Assembly: GCA_030706735.1 (NCBI GenBank)
Contig: JAUZNZ010000016.1
Coordinates: 1-64,000, forward strand
Origin: Bacteroidota bacterium
GTDB taxonomy: Bacteria; Bacteroidota; Bacteroidia; Chitinophagales; Chitinophagaceae
Direction: 5' to 3'
DNA length: 64,000 bases
Shown: positions 9,362-19,100 of the stretch, piece by piece
Numbering within the stretch: position 1 is the first letter of the stretch
Layout of the letters: each line of letters begins with the position of its first letter
Translations under genes and position numbers: made by a program
The notes under the pieces: model-generated
The model's input: only the letters and a program-made list of their open reading frames with translations
What the model was told of the DNA's origin: nothing
Databases searched by the model: none

Positions 9362-10248
9362 TTGAAAATGGTAACGTCTTTCAGATAAAGGATGACGATA
9401 TAACTTGCCACCCAAAGAAGGATCGTGATCTGGATGAAGCGGTCCCTGTATAATATTTTGGTGGGCGAACCGGAATCGGCCTGTACGAATACGATCTGCA
9501 GATAACGCATGATCCCGGCGATCACGAACACGCAGGTGTAATAGAGGCGATAGGATTGGAGCCGGTTCATGGTCTCTTCCGACATGGTGTACATGAAATA
9601 CGCCACGATGATGACGGCACAGACCAGGGCCAGCAACACGTTCAGAAATTCCAGGTTATATCCCTTGATCGACTTGCGCATGTCCTGACCCGATCCGATC
9701 TTGAGCAGTACGTCGTCGCGCCGTTTGCCGATGGCCATGAACAGCGCGAGCAGGAAGACCATGATCACGATCCATTCCGACAAGGGCACGAAGGCGATCA
9801 CCGAACCCGCCTTGATGCGCAGCACGAAGCCGACCGCCAGCAGGATGATATCCAGGATGGCAATGCTCTTTAGTCCCAGGGAATAGGCCAGGTTGATGGC
9901 GAAATAAATGGCCAGTACGAACAGGAATTTATCCCGGATGAACCAGGCCAGTCCAAAGCCGGCCACCAATAAAAGTCCGCAGATGATCAGGGCGTGGGCC
10001 GCGGGGACCGCGCCGGAAGCGAGGGGGCGGTTCTTCTTGACCGGGTGTTTCCGGTCATCTTCCCGGTCGCGATAGTCATTGATGATGTATATGCTGCTGG
10101 CGATACAGCAAAAGGCGATAAAGCCATAGCCGACGGACAATAATACGGGAAGGTTATCGAGGCGGATCGCGCTGGCGAAGAAAAGAGGGAGGAATAAAAA
10201 CAGATTTTTTGCCCAATCCTTTGGCCTTAAGAGTCTAAGGTATGCCAC
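9358..10248 (-). CDS. UbiA-family decaprenyl-phosphate phosphoribosyltransferase-like protein
   Basis: About 296 residues with 8-9 membrane segments. It matches DPPR synthase rather than quinone prenyltransferases: LRPKDWAKNLFLFLPLFF at the start, the Asp-rich motif NDYRDREDDRKHPVKKNRPL, the LAYSLGLK segment, the VPLSEW segment, LFMAIGKRRDD, and MRKSIKGYN. This family transfers ribose-5-phosphate from PRPP to a polyprenyl phosphate at the membrane. The start is uncertain. TTG at 10269 gives seven more residues but sits inside a likely promoter -7 region, so GTG 10248 is preferred. It is the first gene of a coupled operon with the HAD phosphatase and glycosyltransferase. Confidence 0.88.
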   Translation of the reverse strand: MAYLRLLRPKDWAKNLFLFLPLFFASAIRLDNLPVLLSVGYGFIAFCCIASSIYIINDYRDREDDRKHPVKKNRPLASGAVPAAHALIICGLLLVAGFGLAWFIRDKFLFVLAIYFAINLAYSLGLKSIAILDIILLAVGFVLRIKAGSVIAFVPLSEWIVIMVFLLALFMAIGKRRDDVLLKIGSGQDMRKSIKGYNLEFLNVLLALVCAVIIVAYFMYTMSEETMNRLQSYRLYYTCVFVIAGIMRYLQIVFVQADSGSPTKILYRDRFIQITILLWVASYIVILYLKDVTIFK

Positions 10249-10309
10249 ATTTTTAATTTGTGTCGCCAAAATACAAACAAAAAAAGAGAATCAATAATCC
10301 GCATTCATT

Positions 10310-10317
10310 TAATTTTG
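10310..10317 (+). promoter_or_regulatory. Candidate -7 element for recG
   Basis: TAATTTTG matches the Bacteroidota consensus TAnnTTTG exactly. Transcription would start near 10324, inside the region that still encodes conserved RecG residues. No TTG is seen 17-23 bases upstream. Confidence 0.5.
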
Positions 10318-10387
10318 GAAAAACGTTCCCTCCATCATCGACACTCTCGCATCCATACTTACCAACCCCATCGAATACCTGAAAGGG

Positions 10388-12466
10388 GTGGGTCCCCTGC
10401 GCGCCGACCTGTTGAAAAAAGAGATGAATATCTTCACTTTTCAGGACCTGCTCGAGCTCTATCCCTACAGGCATGTCGACCGTACGAAGATCTCCCGGAT
10501 CCGGGAGATCGACCAGCAGACGGAATACATCCAGGTGGCGGGCCGCCTGATCAGTAAGGATATTGTCGGGGATAAACGGGCGCGAAGACTCGTCGCCCAA
10601 TTGCGGGATGTGTCGGGCACGCTCGAACTGGTTTGGTTCCAGGGAATACATGGCGTCCAGAAACTATTGCAGGTGGGCCAGGAATACCTGGTATTCGGAC
10701 GCACGGGTTTTTACCTGGGCAGCCCGCAGATCACCCATCCGGAGATCGAGCCCTATGCAGGCGCGACGCCGGAAGGCAGGAATTTCCTTGAACCGGTCTA
10801 TCCCAGCACGGAAAAGCTGAAGCAGCGCGGCATGGGTGGCCGCCAGATCGGCAAGTTGACCCAGACGCTGCTGGGCATGCTCAAAGAGCGGGATCTTCCG
10901 GAGAACCTGCCGCCGCAGATCCTGCAAGCTCTATCCCTGATGCCCCGTTATGCGGCCTTCCGTCAGATCCACTTCCCCGCCCAGCCCGCGGAATACGCCA
11001 AAGCCCTGTCCAGGCTGAAGTTCGAAGAACTATTCCTTGCGCAATTGCGGATGGGCCTGATCAAATCGCAGCGGCACCGGTCTTCGCAAGGCGTCGTATT
11101 CGGACAGGTAGGGGAACTGTTCAATCGTTTCTATAGCCGGCATCTTCCTTTCGAATTGACGGGGGCCCAAAAGCGGGTGCTGAAAGAGATCCGGCGCGAT
11201 ACGGGCAGCGGCCGCCAGATGAACCGTCTGCTGCAGGGAGACGTCGGGAGCGGAAAAACCATCGTGGCCCTGCTGGCCATGCTCCTCGCGGTCGACAATG
11301 GCTTTCAGGCCTGCATCGTGGCGCCAACCGAAATACTCGCCAGACAGCATTTTCTGGCCATATCCGAACTGGTAAAGGGCATGCCCCTGGAAGTCGGCCT
11401 GCTTACCGGATCGTCGCGTTCCAGGGAGAGGAAAAAAACACTGGGATCGGCGGCCTCGGGCGAATTGCATATTTTGGTCGGAACCCATGCGATCCTGGAG
11501 GATCCGGTGTTGTTCCATCGCCTCGGCCTGGCGATCATCGACGAGCAGCACCGCTTCGGCGTGGCTCAGCGGGCCAGCCTTTGGAAAAAGGGGGCGCAAG
11601 GTCTCAGCGGGATCATTCCCCCGCATGTACTCGTCATGACCGCTACCCCCATTCCACGGACCCTGGCCATGACCGCCTATGGCGATCTCGACTATAGCGT
11701 GATGGACGAATTGCCTCCGGGTAGGCAACCTATCGGTACGGTGCATCGTTACGAAGATAAGCGGCCGCAGGTCATGGATTTCATCCGGCATGAGCTCAGC
11801 AAGGGCCGCCAGGCCTATATCATCTTCCCCCTGATCGAAGAATCAGAAACTCTTGATTATGAGAATCTTATAAAAGGGTATGAAAATGTGAAGGCCTGGT
11901 TCCCGGAACCGAAATATTGGATCAGCCGGGTCGACGGAAGGCAGCCGGCAGGGGAGAGGGAGACGAATATGAGCCGTTTTCTGTCAGGAGATACCCAGAT
12001 CATGGTGGCGACCACCGTCATCGAGGTCGGCGTGAATGTCCCGAATGCCTCCGTCATGGTGGTCGAAAGCGCGGAGAAATTCGGGCTTTCGCAGTTGCAT
12101 CAATTGAGGGGAAGAGTAGGGCGGGGGGCCGAAAAGAGCTTCTGCATCCTGCTGACGGGACGCAAGCTGAATAAAGACGCCAGGGAACGTATAAATACGC
12201 TGTGCGCCACCAATGATGGCTTCAAAATTGCTGAAAAAGACCTGGAGATCCGGGGTCCCGGCGATATCGAAGGCACCCGCCAAAGTGGCATGCTCAACTT
12301 CAAACTGGCCAGCATCGTGCAGGACCGGGCCCTTTTGGAACGTGCGCGGGATATGGCGGAATCGATCCTGGATAAAGATCCCGAATTGCGCGCGGAAGAT
12401 AATAAGGGCCTTCGAACCTTCCTGATGTTGCAAAAGGGTAAGACGCAATGGAGCAAGATTTCGTAG
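10388..12466 (+). CDS. recG: ATP-dependent DNA helicase RecG (5' start unresolved)
   Basis: RecG unwinds and regresses stalled replication forks and processes recombination intermediates. The N-terminal wedge/OB domain is followed by the helicase core with Walker A GDVGSGKT, the IIDEQHRFGVAQR box (DEQH), TATPIPRT, and the C-terminal LRGRVGRG and DLEIRGPGDIEGTRQSG motifs. The length (692 aa from GTG 10388) is near the family norm. The frame is open back to a stop at 10310-10312, and the upstream codons encode LTNPIEYLKGVGP, which family members conserve. GTG 10388 therefore lies inside the real protein. No ATG, GTG or TTG occurs upstream in frame, so either a rare ATC/ATA start or a sequence error is likely. 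Confidence 0.93.
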   Translation: MGPLRADLLKKEMNIFTFQDLLELYPYRHVDRTKISRIREIDQQTEYIQVAGRLISKDIVGDKRARRLVAQLRDVSGTLELVWFQGIHGVQKLLQVGQEYLVFGRTGFYLGSPQITHPEIEPYAGATPEGRNFLEPVYPSTEKLKQRGMGGRQIGKLTQTLLGMLKERDLPENLPPQILQALSLMPRYAAFRQIHFPAQPAEYAKALSRLKFEELFLAQLRMGLIKSQRHRSSQGVVFGQVGELFNRFYSRHLPFELTGAQKRVLKEIRRDTGSGRQMNRLLQGDVGSGKTIVALLAMLLAVDNGFQACIVAPTEILARQHFLAISELVKGMPLEVGLLTGSSRSRERKKTLGSAASGELHILVGTHAILEDPVLFHRLGLAIIDEQHRFGVAQRASLWKKGAQGLSGIIPPHVLVMTATPIPRTLAMTAYGDLDYSVMDELPPGRQPIGTVHRYEDKRPQVMDFIRHELSKGRQAYIIFPLIEESETLDYENLIKGYENVKAWFPEPKYWISRVDGRQPAGERETNMSRFLSGDTQIMVATTVIEVGVNVPNASVMVVESAEKFGLSQLHQLRGRVGRGAEKSFCILLTGRKLNKDARERINTLCATNDGFKIAEKDLEIRGPGDIEGTRQSGMLNFKLASIVQDRALLERARDMAESILDKDPELRAEDNKGLRTFLMLQKGKTQWSKIS

Positions 12467-12510
12467 ATTGAACGGGAAGGCGCCCTGATCATTAAATCGA
12501 AACGCATAAC

Positions 12511-15500
12511 TTGGGAAGGATATTTACTATTATTAGCCTGCTTACCCTGTCCGCCGTACGCCTACCCGCGCAGCACGGCGGGTCCATCCCGTTGCAGTTC
12601 GTCGAGAACAAGGGCCAGTGGGGCGCCGGGATCAGGTACCGGGCGGAGATGAGCACGGGCTCCTTCTACCTGGGGAAAAAAGGGTTTACCGTATTGCTGC
12701 ACGACACCACCGATCTCAAACGGATCACGGCCTTCAGGCATGGGGAACAGCAGCGGGGGATGGCGCCCGGCGGGATCCTGCATTCGCACGCCTACCGGGT
12801 CAGCTTCCAGGGCGCGAACGAACAGCCGGAGATCGTGGCCGATCAACCGCTGGACACCTACAATAACTACTTCATCGGAAAAGATCCCGCCAAATGGGGC
12901 GCCCACTGCCGCGTTTACCAGGGCATCACCTACAAGAATATTTACGATGGGATCGACCTTCGTTATTATACCGAGAACGGAGGACTGAAATATGACCTGA
13001 TCGTTCATCCCGGCGCGGACCCCAACCGGATCGCTCTCAAATACGAAGGCCAGAGCAAGCTCATCCTCAAAAAGAACCAGGTCACCGTCCAAACCACGGT
13101 CGGTTCCGTAAAGGAATGGATCCCCCGTTCCTACCAGGTCGGGCAAACGGAAAGAAGGGATGTCGATTGTAAATACACGATCTCGTCGGACAATACCATT
13201 AAGTTCAGGATCCGCAATTATTCCCCGGACGCCACCCTCGTCATCGACCCGACCCTCGTCTTTTGTTCTTTTACCGGCAGCCGGTCAGACAACTGGGGGT
13301 ATACCGCCACGTACGACAATGCGGGTAATTTTTATGCGGGTGGCATCGTCCTGAATGACAATAACGGGGATGCCAGCGGGAATGGGTATCCTGCCAGCCC
13401 GGGCGCTTTCCAGGGTTCTTTCGCCGGCGGCGACGCCAGTGAAGGGGGGCCACCCTATGAGTATGACGTGGCTATCTTCAAGTTCAACTCCAACGGAACG
13501 GCAAGGGTGTTCGCGACCTATCTCGGCGGCAGGGGGGATGAGCAGCCCCATAGCATGGTGGTGGATAATGCCGGCAACCTGATCGTTACCGGGCGCACGA
13601 GTTCGGTCGATTTCCCCAGCAACCTGCCTAACGTAGGACCTTGTGAAGGCTTTGACCTCTTTGTCACGAAATTTACCGCTGACGGCAGCGGCCTGATCGG
13701 CTCGCGCAAGATCGGCGGCGAAGGGTCCGACGGGGTCAACTTTCAACCCAAATATGTATTGCCCCTGGGCACCCGAGATCTGCGGCTTAACTATGGCGAC
13801 GACGGACGGAGCGAAGTGATCCTGGACAATGCGAACAATATTTACCTGGCCGGCTGCACGCAGTCCGACAGCTTCCCGGTCACGCCCGGCGTATTCCAGG
13901 GCAAGTCCGGTGGAAAGCAGGACGGCATCCTGATGAAGTTCAGCCCGGATGTCAGCAATGTGCTCTTCAGCAGTTATATCGGCGGCAGCGACATCGATGC
14001 CGCCTTTGTGCTGGCGCTGGACCCTCTCACCAATAATATCTATGTGGCCGGAGGCACCGAGAGCAGCAATTTTCCGGGCGTGGGGAAGGGAGGCTCCGTG
14101 CTGTTCCCCGCAAACCAGGGGACGACCGACAAAGTGGACGGCTGGGTATCGGTCGTCAGCAATGACGGAACGAATTTGATCAACTCCACCTATATCGGCA
14201 CGTCGGGAACGGACATCGTCTATGGCATCGATGTGGACCGGTTGGGCTTTCCCTATATAACGGGCACGACCACGGGCACCTGGCCCATTGTCAATGCGGC
14301 CTTTTCGAACCCGGGCGGCAAACAATTCATCGGGAAGATGAAACCGGACCTGAGCGGCTGGGTCTATAGTACCGCGTTTGGAAAAGCGGGATTCCCGTAT
14401 CCGGATATTTCCATCACCGCCTTTCTCGTCGATCGCTGCCAGAATGTATATGTGGCCGGCTGGGGTGGCGGGATCGATATCAGTGAAGGGTATCTGAACT
14501 CGAATACGACGGGCCTGCCCACGACCGCCAGTGCGATCCGGAAGACGTCGGACGGCGCCGATTTTTATTTCTTCGTATTGCAAAAAGACGCGACCTCGCA
14601 GCTATACGGCACTTTTTTCGGTCAGATCAACGGCAACCTCGGCGACCATGTCGATGGAGGGACGAGCCGGTTCGACAAGCAGGGGATCATCTATGAGGCC
14701 ATCTGTGCGAACTGTGCCGGAGGCGCCGCTTTTCCGGTCAGCACGAATGTCGTCGAGCCGCAAAACCCGGTAGCGGCGTTCGGGGGTTGTAATGAGGCGG
14801 CCGTAAAGATCGCCTTCAATTTTGCCGGCATCGCCGCAGGCCTGAAGACCAATATCACCGGCCGCGGAGATACGGTGGGTTGCATCCCGCTCAATGCGAT
14901 CTTCCAGGATACGATCCGGCAGGCCAAGAGCTATATCTGGGACTTCGGCGACGGGACCCCGCCATTGGCCACCACGAACTACCTGGAGCCCCATACCTAT
15001 ACGGCCGTAGGCACGTATAAGGTCGTATTGACGGCCATCGACTCCAACAGCTGCAATACCTCCGATACCGTGTCGCTGCGCATCACGGCGCGCAATGACC
15101 CGGCCACCCTGGATTTCAGCTATACGAAGGTCGGTCCCTGTTCGTCTACCGAATATCAATTCACCAACCTTTCCGGGGCGCCTGCGGGCAAGCCGTTCGG
15201 CAGCAAATCGTTCGTATGGAGCTTTGGCGACAACTCGGCGCCGATCACCCTGGGTCCGCAGGACACCTTGCATACTTTTCTCGCGCCGGGCACCTACAAT
15301 GTCAAGCTCAGCCTGATCGATACGAACTATTGCAATTACCCCGACGATACCGTCAAAGCGCTGTATATCGCCCAAAACGTCAAGGCCCAATTCACGACGC
15401 CGGCCAGCGGCTGCGCGCCGTATAATGCCGTCATCGACAACACGTCCATTGCCGGCCAGAAATTCTATTGGGACTTCGGGGACGGCACCGTCGATTCTGT

Positions 15501-16149
15501 CGACCGGACGCCCCCGCCCCATCTCTACCCGACGCCGGGGCCCTATACCATCAGGCTCCGCGTAGTCGATTCGGCGACCTGCAATATTACCGATGCAACC
15601 CAGTTCAGCATTACGGTGAGCGGGGCGCCAACCGCGGCGTTTACGTATACGCCGTCGGCGCCGGTCGAGAATACCCCGACCACCTTCTTCAACACGTCCA
15701 CCGGCGGCGTTAAGTATATCTGGCTGTTCGGCGACGGCAGTTCCGAGACGAAGGCCACGCTGGATACGGTGATCCATCAATATAACCGGACGGATACCTT
15801 CGACGCCTGCCTGGTGACGATCAATAAATTCGGCTGCCCCGATACGGCCTGTCACCCCGTGGCTGCCCTGGTACATCCCTTGCTGGACGTGCCCAATGCG
15901 TTTACGCCGGGACGCTTCGGGCAGAACGGCATGGTCAAGGTGGTCGGGTTTGGGATCACGAAGATGGATTTCCGCATCTACAACCGCTGGGGACAGCTCG
16001 TATTCGTGAGCAGCGATCCGGGCATCGGATGGGATGGCACCCTTAAAGGCAATCTTCAGCCGATGGACGTTTATGCCTATACGTTGGAGGCGGAATTTTT
16101 CGACGGAACGCATGCGCACAAAAAAGGAGACATTACACTGATCAGATGA
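12511..16149 (+). CDS. T9SS type B (gliding motility-associated) surface protein, paralogue 1
   Basis: 1212 residues from a TTG start, with a signal peptide ending near LPAQ. The N-terminal domain (about 25-250, FVENKGQWGAGIRYRAEM to TLVFCSFTGS) is the DUF7948-like module often found before SBBP/propeller repeats. Residues about 250-750 hold repeats of the form YLGG/YIGG...AGGT...FP, a probable beta-propeller. Four PKD domains follow, with YIWDFGDGTP, FVWSFGDN, FYWDFGDGT and YIWLFGDGS near residues 809, 902, 986 and 1070. The C-terminus from LLDVPNAFTPGRFG (about 1124) is the gliding motility-associated CHU_C domain, a type B sorting signal. Its stop overlaps the next paralogue's ATG (ATGA), so the two are coupled. 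Confidence 0.9.
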   Translation: MGRIFTIISLLTLSAVRLPAQHGGSIPLQFVENKGQWGAGIRYRAEMSTGSFYLGKKGFTVLLHDTTDLKRITAFRHGEQQRGMAPGGILHSHAYRVSFQGANEQPEIVADQPLDTYNNYFIGKDPAKWGAHCRVYQGITYKNIYDGIDLRYYTENGGLKYDLIVHPGADPNRIALKYEGQSKLILKKNQVTVQTTVGSVKEWIPRSYQVGQTERRDVDCKYTISSDNTIKFRIRNYSPDATLVIDPTLVFCSFTGSRSDNWGYTATYDNAGNFYAGGIVLNDNNGDASGNGYPASPGAFQGSFAGGDASEGGPPYEYDVAIFKFNSNGTARVFATYLGGRGDEQPHSMVVDNAGNLIVTGRTSSVDFPSNLPNVGPCEGFDLFVTKFTADGSGLIGSRKIGGEGSDGVNFQPKYVLPLGTRDLRLNYGDDGRSEVILDNANNIYLAGCTQSDSFPVTPGVFQGKSGGKQDGILMKFSPDVSNVLFSSYIGGSDIDAAFVLALDPLTNNIYVAGGTESSNFPGVGKGGSVLFPANQGTTDKVDGWVSVVSNDGTNLINSTYIGTSGTDIVYGIDVDRLGFPYITGTTTGTWPIVNAAFSNPGGKQFIGKMKPDLSGWVYSTAFGKAGFPYPDISITAFLVDRCQNVYVAGWGGGIDISEGYLNSNTTGLPTTASAIRKTSDGADFYFFVLQKDATSQLYGTFFGQINGNLGDHVDGGTSRFDKQGIIYEAICANCAGGAAFPVSTNVVEPQNPVAAFGGCNEAAVKIAFNFAGIAAGLKTNITGRGDTVGCIPLNAIFQDTIRQAKSYIWDFGDGTPPLATTNYLEPHTYTAVGTYKVVLTAIDSNSCNTSDTVSLRITARNDPATLDFSYTKVGPCSSTEYQFTNLSGAPAGKPFGSKSFVWSFGDNSAPITLGPQDTLHTFLAPGTYNVKLSLIDTNYCNYPDDTVKALYIAQNVKAQFTTPASGCAPYNAVIDNTSIAGQKFYWDFGDGTVDSVDRTPPPHLYPTPGPYTIRLRVVDSATCNITDATQFSITVSGAPTAAFTYTPSAPVENTPTTFFNTSTGGVKYIWLFGDGSSETKATLDTVIHQYNRTDTFDACLVTINKFGCPDTACHPVAALVHPLLDVPNAFTPGRFGQNGMVKVVGFGITKMDFRIYNRWGQLVFVSSDPGIGWDGTLKGNLQPMDVYAYTLEAEFFDGTHAHKKGDITLIR

Positions 16150-19100
16150 CACCAAGAACCCTCATATCCTGTCTGCTGCTGCTGAGCGCCGTTACCCGCG
16201 GCGCCGCACAGGAAGTCTACTCGAGCATGGAGTTCGTCGAGAACAAAGGGCAGTGGGATAAACGCGTCGATTTCCGTGGGGAGATGCCTGCCGGCGCCTT
16301 CTTCATTCAGCGCCAGGGCTTTACCGTCCTCCTGCATAATCCGGATGACCTGCAGCGTTCCAATCACGGGGGAGCGGCAGGTGCGGATATTTCGATCATC
16401 AGGGGCAGGACGGCCGCCGGCGCTTCGGGCGCCATGGTCAGGTCGCATGCTTACCGCGTCTCCTTCATCGGTGCGAACGATCAGATCCGGGTGATACCCG
16501 ATTTGCCGCTGCCGACATACAATAACTACTTTATCGGGAATGATCCTTCACGCTGGGCGACCCATTGCCAGGTTTACGGGGGGATCACCTATAAGGATAT
16601 TTATCCGAATGTGGATCTCCGTTACTATTCGGATAACGGGCAGCTCAAATACGAATTCATCGTCCATCCCGGCGGCAATGTGGATCAGATCGCTATGAAA
16701 TATGAAGGGATGGACAAGCTCAGTACGAAGAAGAACGAGTTGCTCGTCAGTACTTCGGCAGGGCAGGTAAAGGAATTGAGCCCCTACTCCTATCAGCTGG
16801 ACGACAGCGGCCGGGTCAATGTCCGTTGCCGATATGTCATCCAAAACGGGAATACGCTGAAATTCAGGATTGACAGCTATTCTCCGGGCGCCACGCTCAT
16901 CATCGACCCGACCCTGGTCTTCTGCAGTTTTACGGGCAGCAAGATCAGCAATTGGGGCTTTACGGCGACGCCCGGTCCGGACGGAAGCTTTTTTGCCGGG
17001 GGCATCGTCTTCGGGAACGGATTCCCGCAAACGACCGGGGCCCTGGAAACGAATTACCGGGGCGGCGAATTCGATGTCGGCATCATGCGGTTCTCCAGCA
17101 ATGGCACAAATAAACTATACAGCACCTACCTGGGAGGGAATGACAGCGAGACCCCTCACAGCATGGTTTGCGATCTGCTGGGCAATCTGGTCGTGCTGGG
17201 CCGGACCTATTCGTCGGATTTCCCCTTCAAGACCTTTGCCGGGTCGGCGACGGGCGGCGCGGATATGTTCATTGCCAAATTGAATTCGTCGGGCACCGCG
17301 CTGATCGGCTGCCTGCGCGTCGGAGGCAGCGGCAACGACTGCGTGAACATCGAGGACCAGCTGCGCAACAATAACGAGCATGCCGAAACGCTGATCCGCA
17401 ACTATGGCGACGACTCCCGCAGCGAGGTCATCCTCGACGGGGCTTCCAATATTTTCGTGGCGGCCTCCACCCAGTCTTCCAAGGACTTTCCGATCGTCGG
17501 GAATGTCTTCCAGCCGGTTTTCGGGGGAGGCACGCAGGACGGCGTCGTGCTCAAGATCGATCCGAATTGCGATAGCCTGATCTGGAGCAGCTTTCTGGGG
17601 GGCAAGGGAGAGGACGCGGCCTTCGTCATCAAGCCGGACCCGGTCACGGGCGATCTCTATGTGGCCGGGGCGACGACAAGCATCGATTTCCCGGGCAACA
17701 TGTCGCATGTGATCCAGAACGGGTACCAGGGCGGTACCTGCGACGGCTTTATAACCAGGATCAGCGCGGACGGAAGGACGCAGAAATCGAGCAGCTATCT
17801 GGGCACCGGCTCCGCCGACGCCATTTATGGCGTACAGATCGACAGGCTGGGCTTCCCCTATGTGATGGGTACCACCAACGGAACATGGCCCGTGATCAAT
17901 GCGGGCTATGTCGACGCGGGCGCCAAGCAGTTCGTCGCCAAGCTCCAGCCCGATCTTTCGGGGTTCATCTATTCGACTACTTTCGGGAAGTCTTCGCCCA
18001 TGCCGAATATCTCTCCGGTCGCCTTTCTCGTCGATCGTTGCCAGAATGTATATGTTTCGGGCTGGGGCGGGTGGATCTTCCAGCGTTCCGATCCGTATGG
18101 GCTTTCCGGCACCCTGGGCATGCGCACCACGCGTGACGCGATCAAGATCTCGACCGATAACCGGGACTTTTATTTCATCGTATTGAAGAAGGACGTGACG
18201 GACATACTCTACGGCACCTTTTACGGTCAGGACGACAACGCCAACAGCATCAGTGAGCACGTCGACGGCGGCACCAGCCGATATGACCAGAATGGCATCA
18301 TCTATCAGGCCATTTGCGCCAACTGCAATGGCAAGGCGACGCGTCCTTTCCCCACTACCGCCGGCGCCTGGGCCACCACGAATGGAACCGGCTCCAATGG
18401 GTGCAACCTGGCGGCGTTGAAGATCGCCTTTAATTTCGCGGGGGTGAGTGCCGGATTGAAGGCCTCGGTGAACGGCCGTGACAACGATACGTCCGGCTGT
18501 GTTTCTCTCGATGCCCTATTGCAGGATACCGTCCGAAACGCCAAGTCCTATATCTGGAGTTTTGGCGACGGCAGCCCGGACACGTCCACCAAATCCTATT
18601 CGGTCAATCATACCTATCCCAATACGGGTGTTTATACGGTCAGGCTGATCGCCATTGACTCCAGCAGTTGCAATCTCTCCGATACCACGTACCGGCATCT
18701 CATCGCCAGGAATGACAAGGCGCCGTTGGACTTTGCCTATGCAAAACCGCCGGGCGCGCCCTGTACCTCGATGGATTATATTTTCACGAACCTGTCTACT
18801 GCGCCGCCGGGCAAGCCATTCGGCAATGCCAGCTTCGTATGGAATTTCGGCGACGGAACCGGACCCGGCGCCCCGGTCGGCCTGGTCAATGTACCACATA
18901 CCTTCGCCAATGCCGGCACCTATAAGGTCAGCCTGATCCTGGTCGATACCAATTACTGCAATTACCCGGATACTGATACCAAGGTGCTGCGGATCTCGCC
19001 GCTGGTCAAAGCGCAGTTCGAGACGCCGGCCGCGGGTTGTGCGCCCTATACGGCCGAGTTCAACAATACGTCGCTGGCCGGCCTGCAATTTTTCTGGAAT

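Noticed and set aside
13285-16155. Two long minus-strand frames (432 and 517 codons) opposite the first type B paralogue
   Set aside because: Antisense shadows with the same low-information composition; no domain, promoter or homologous signal.
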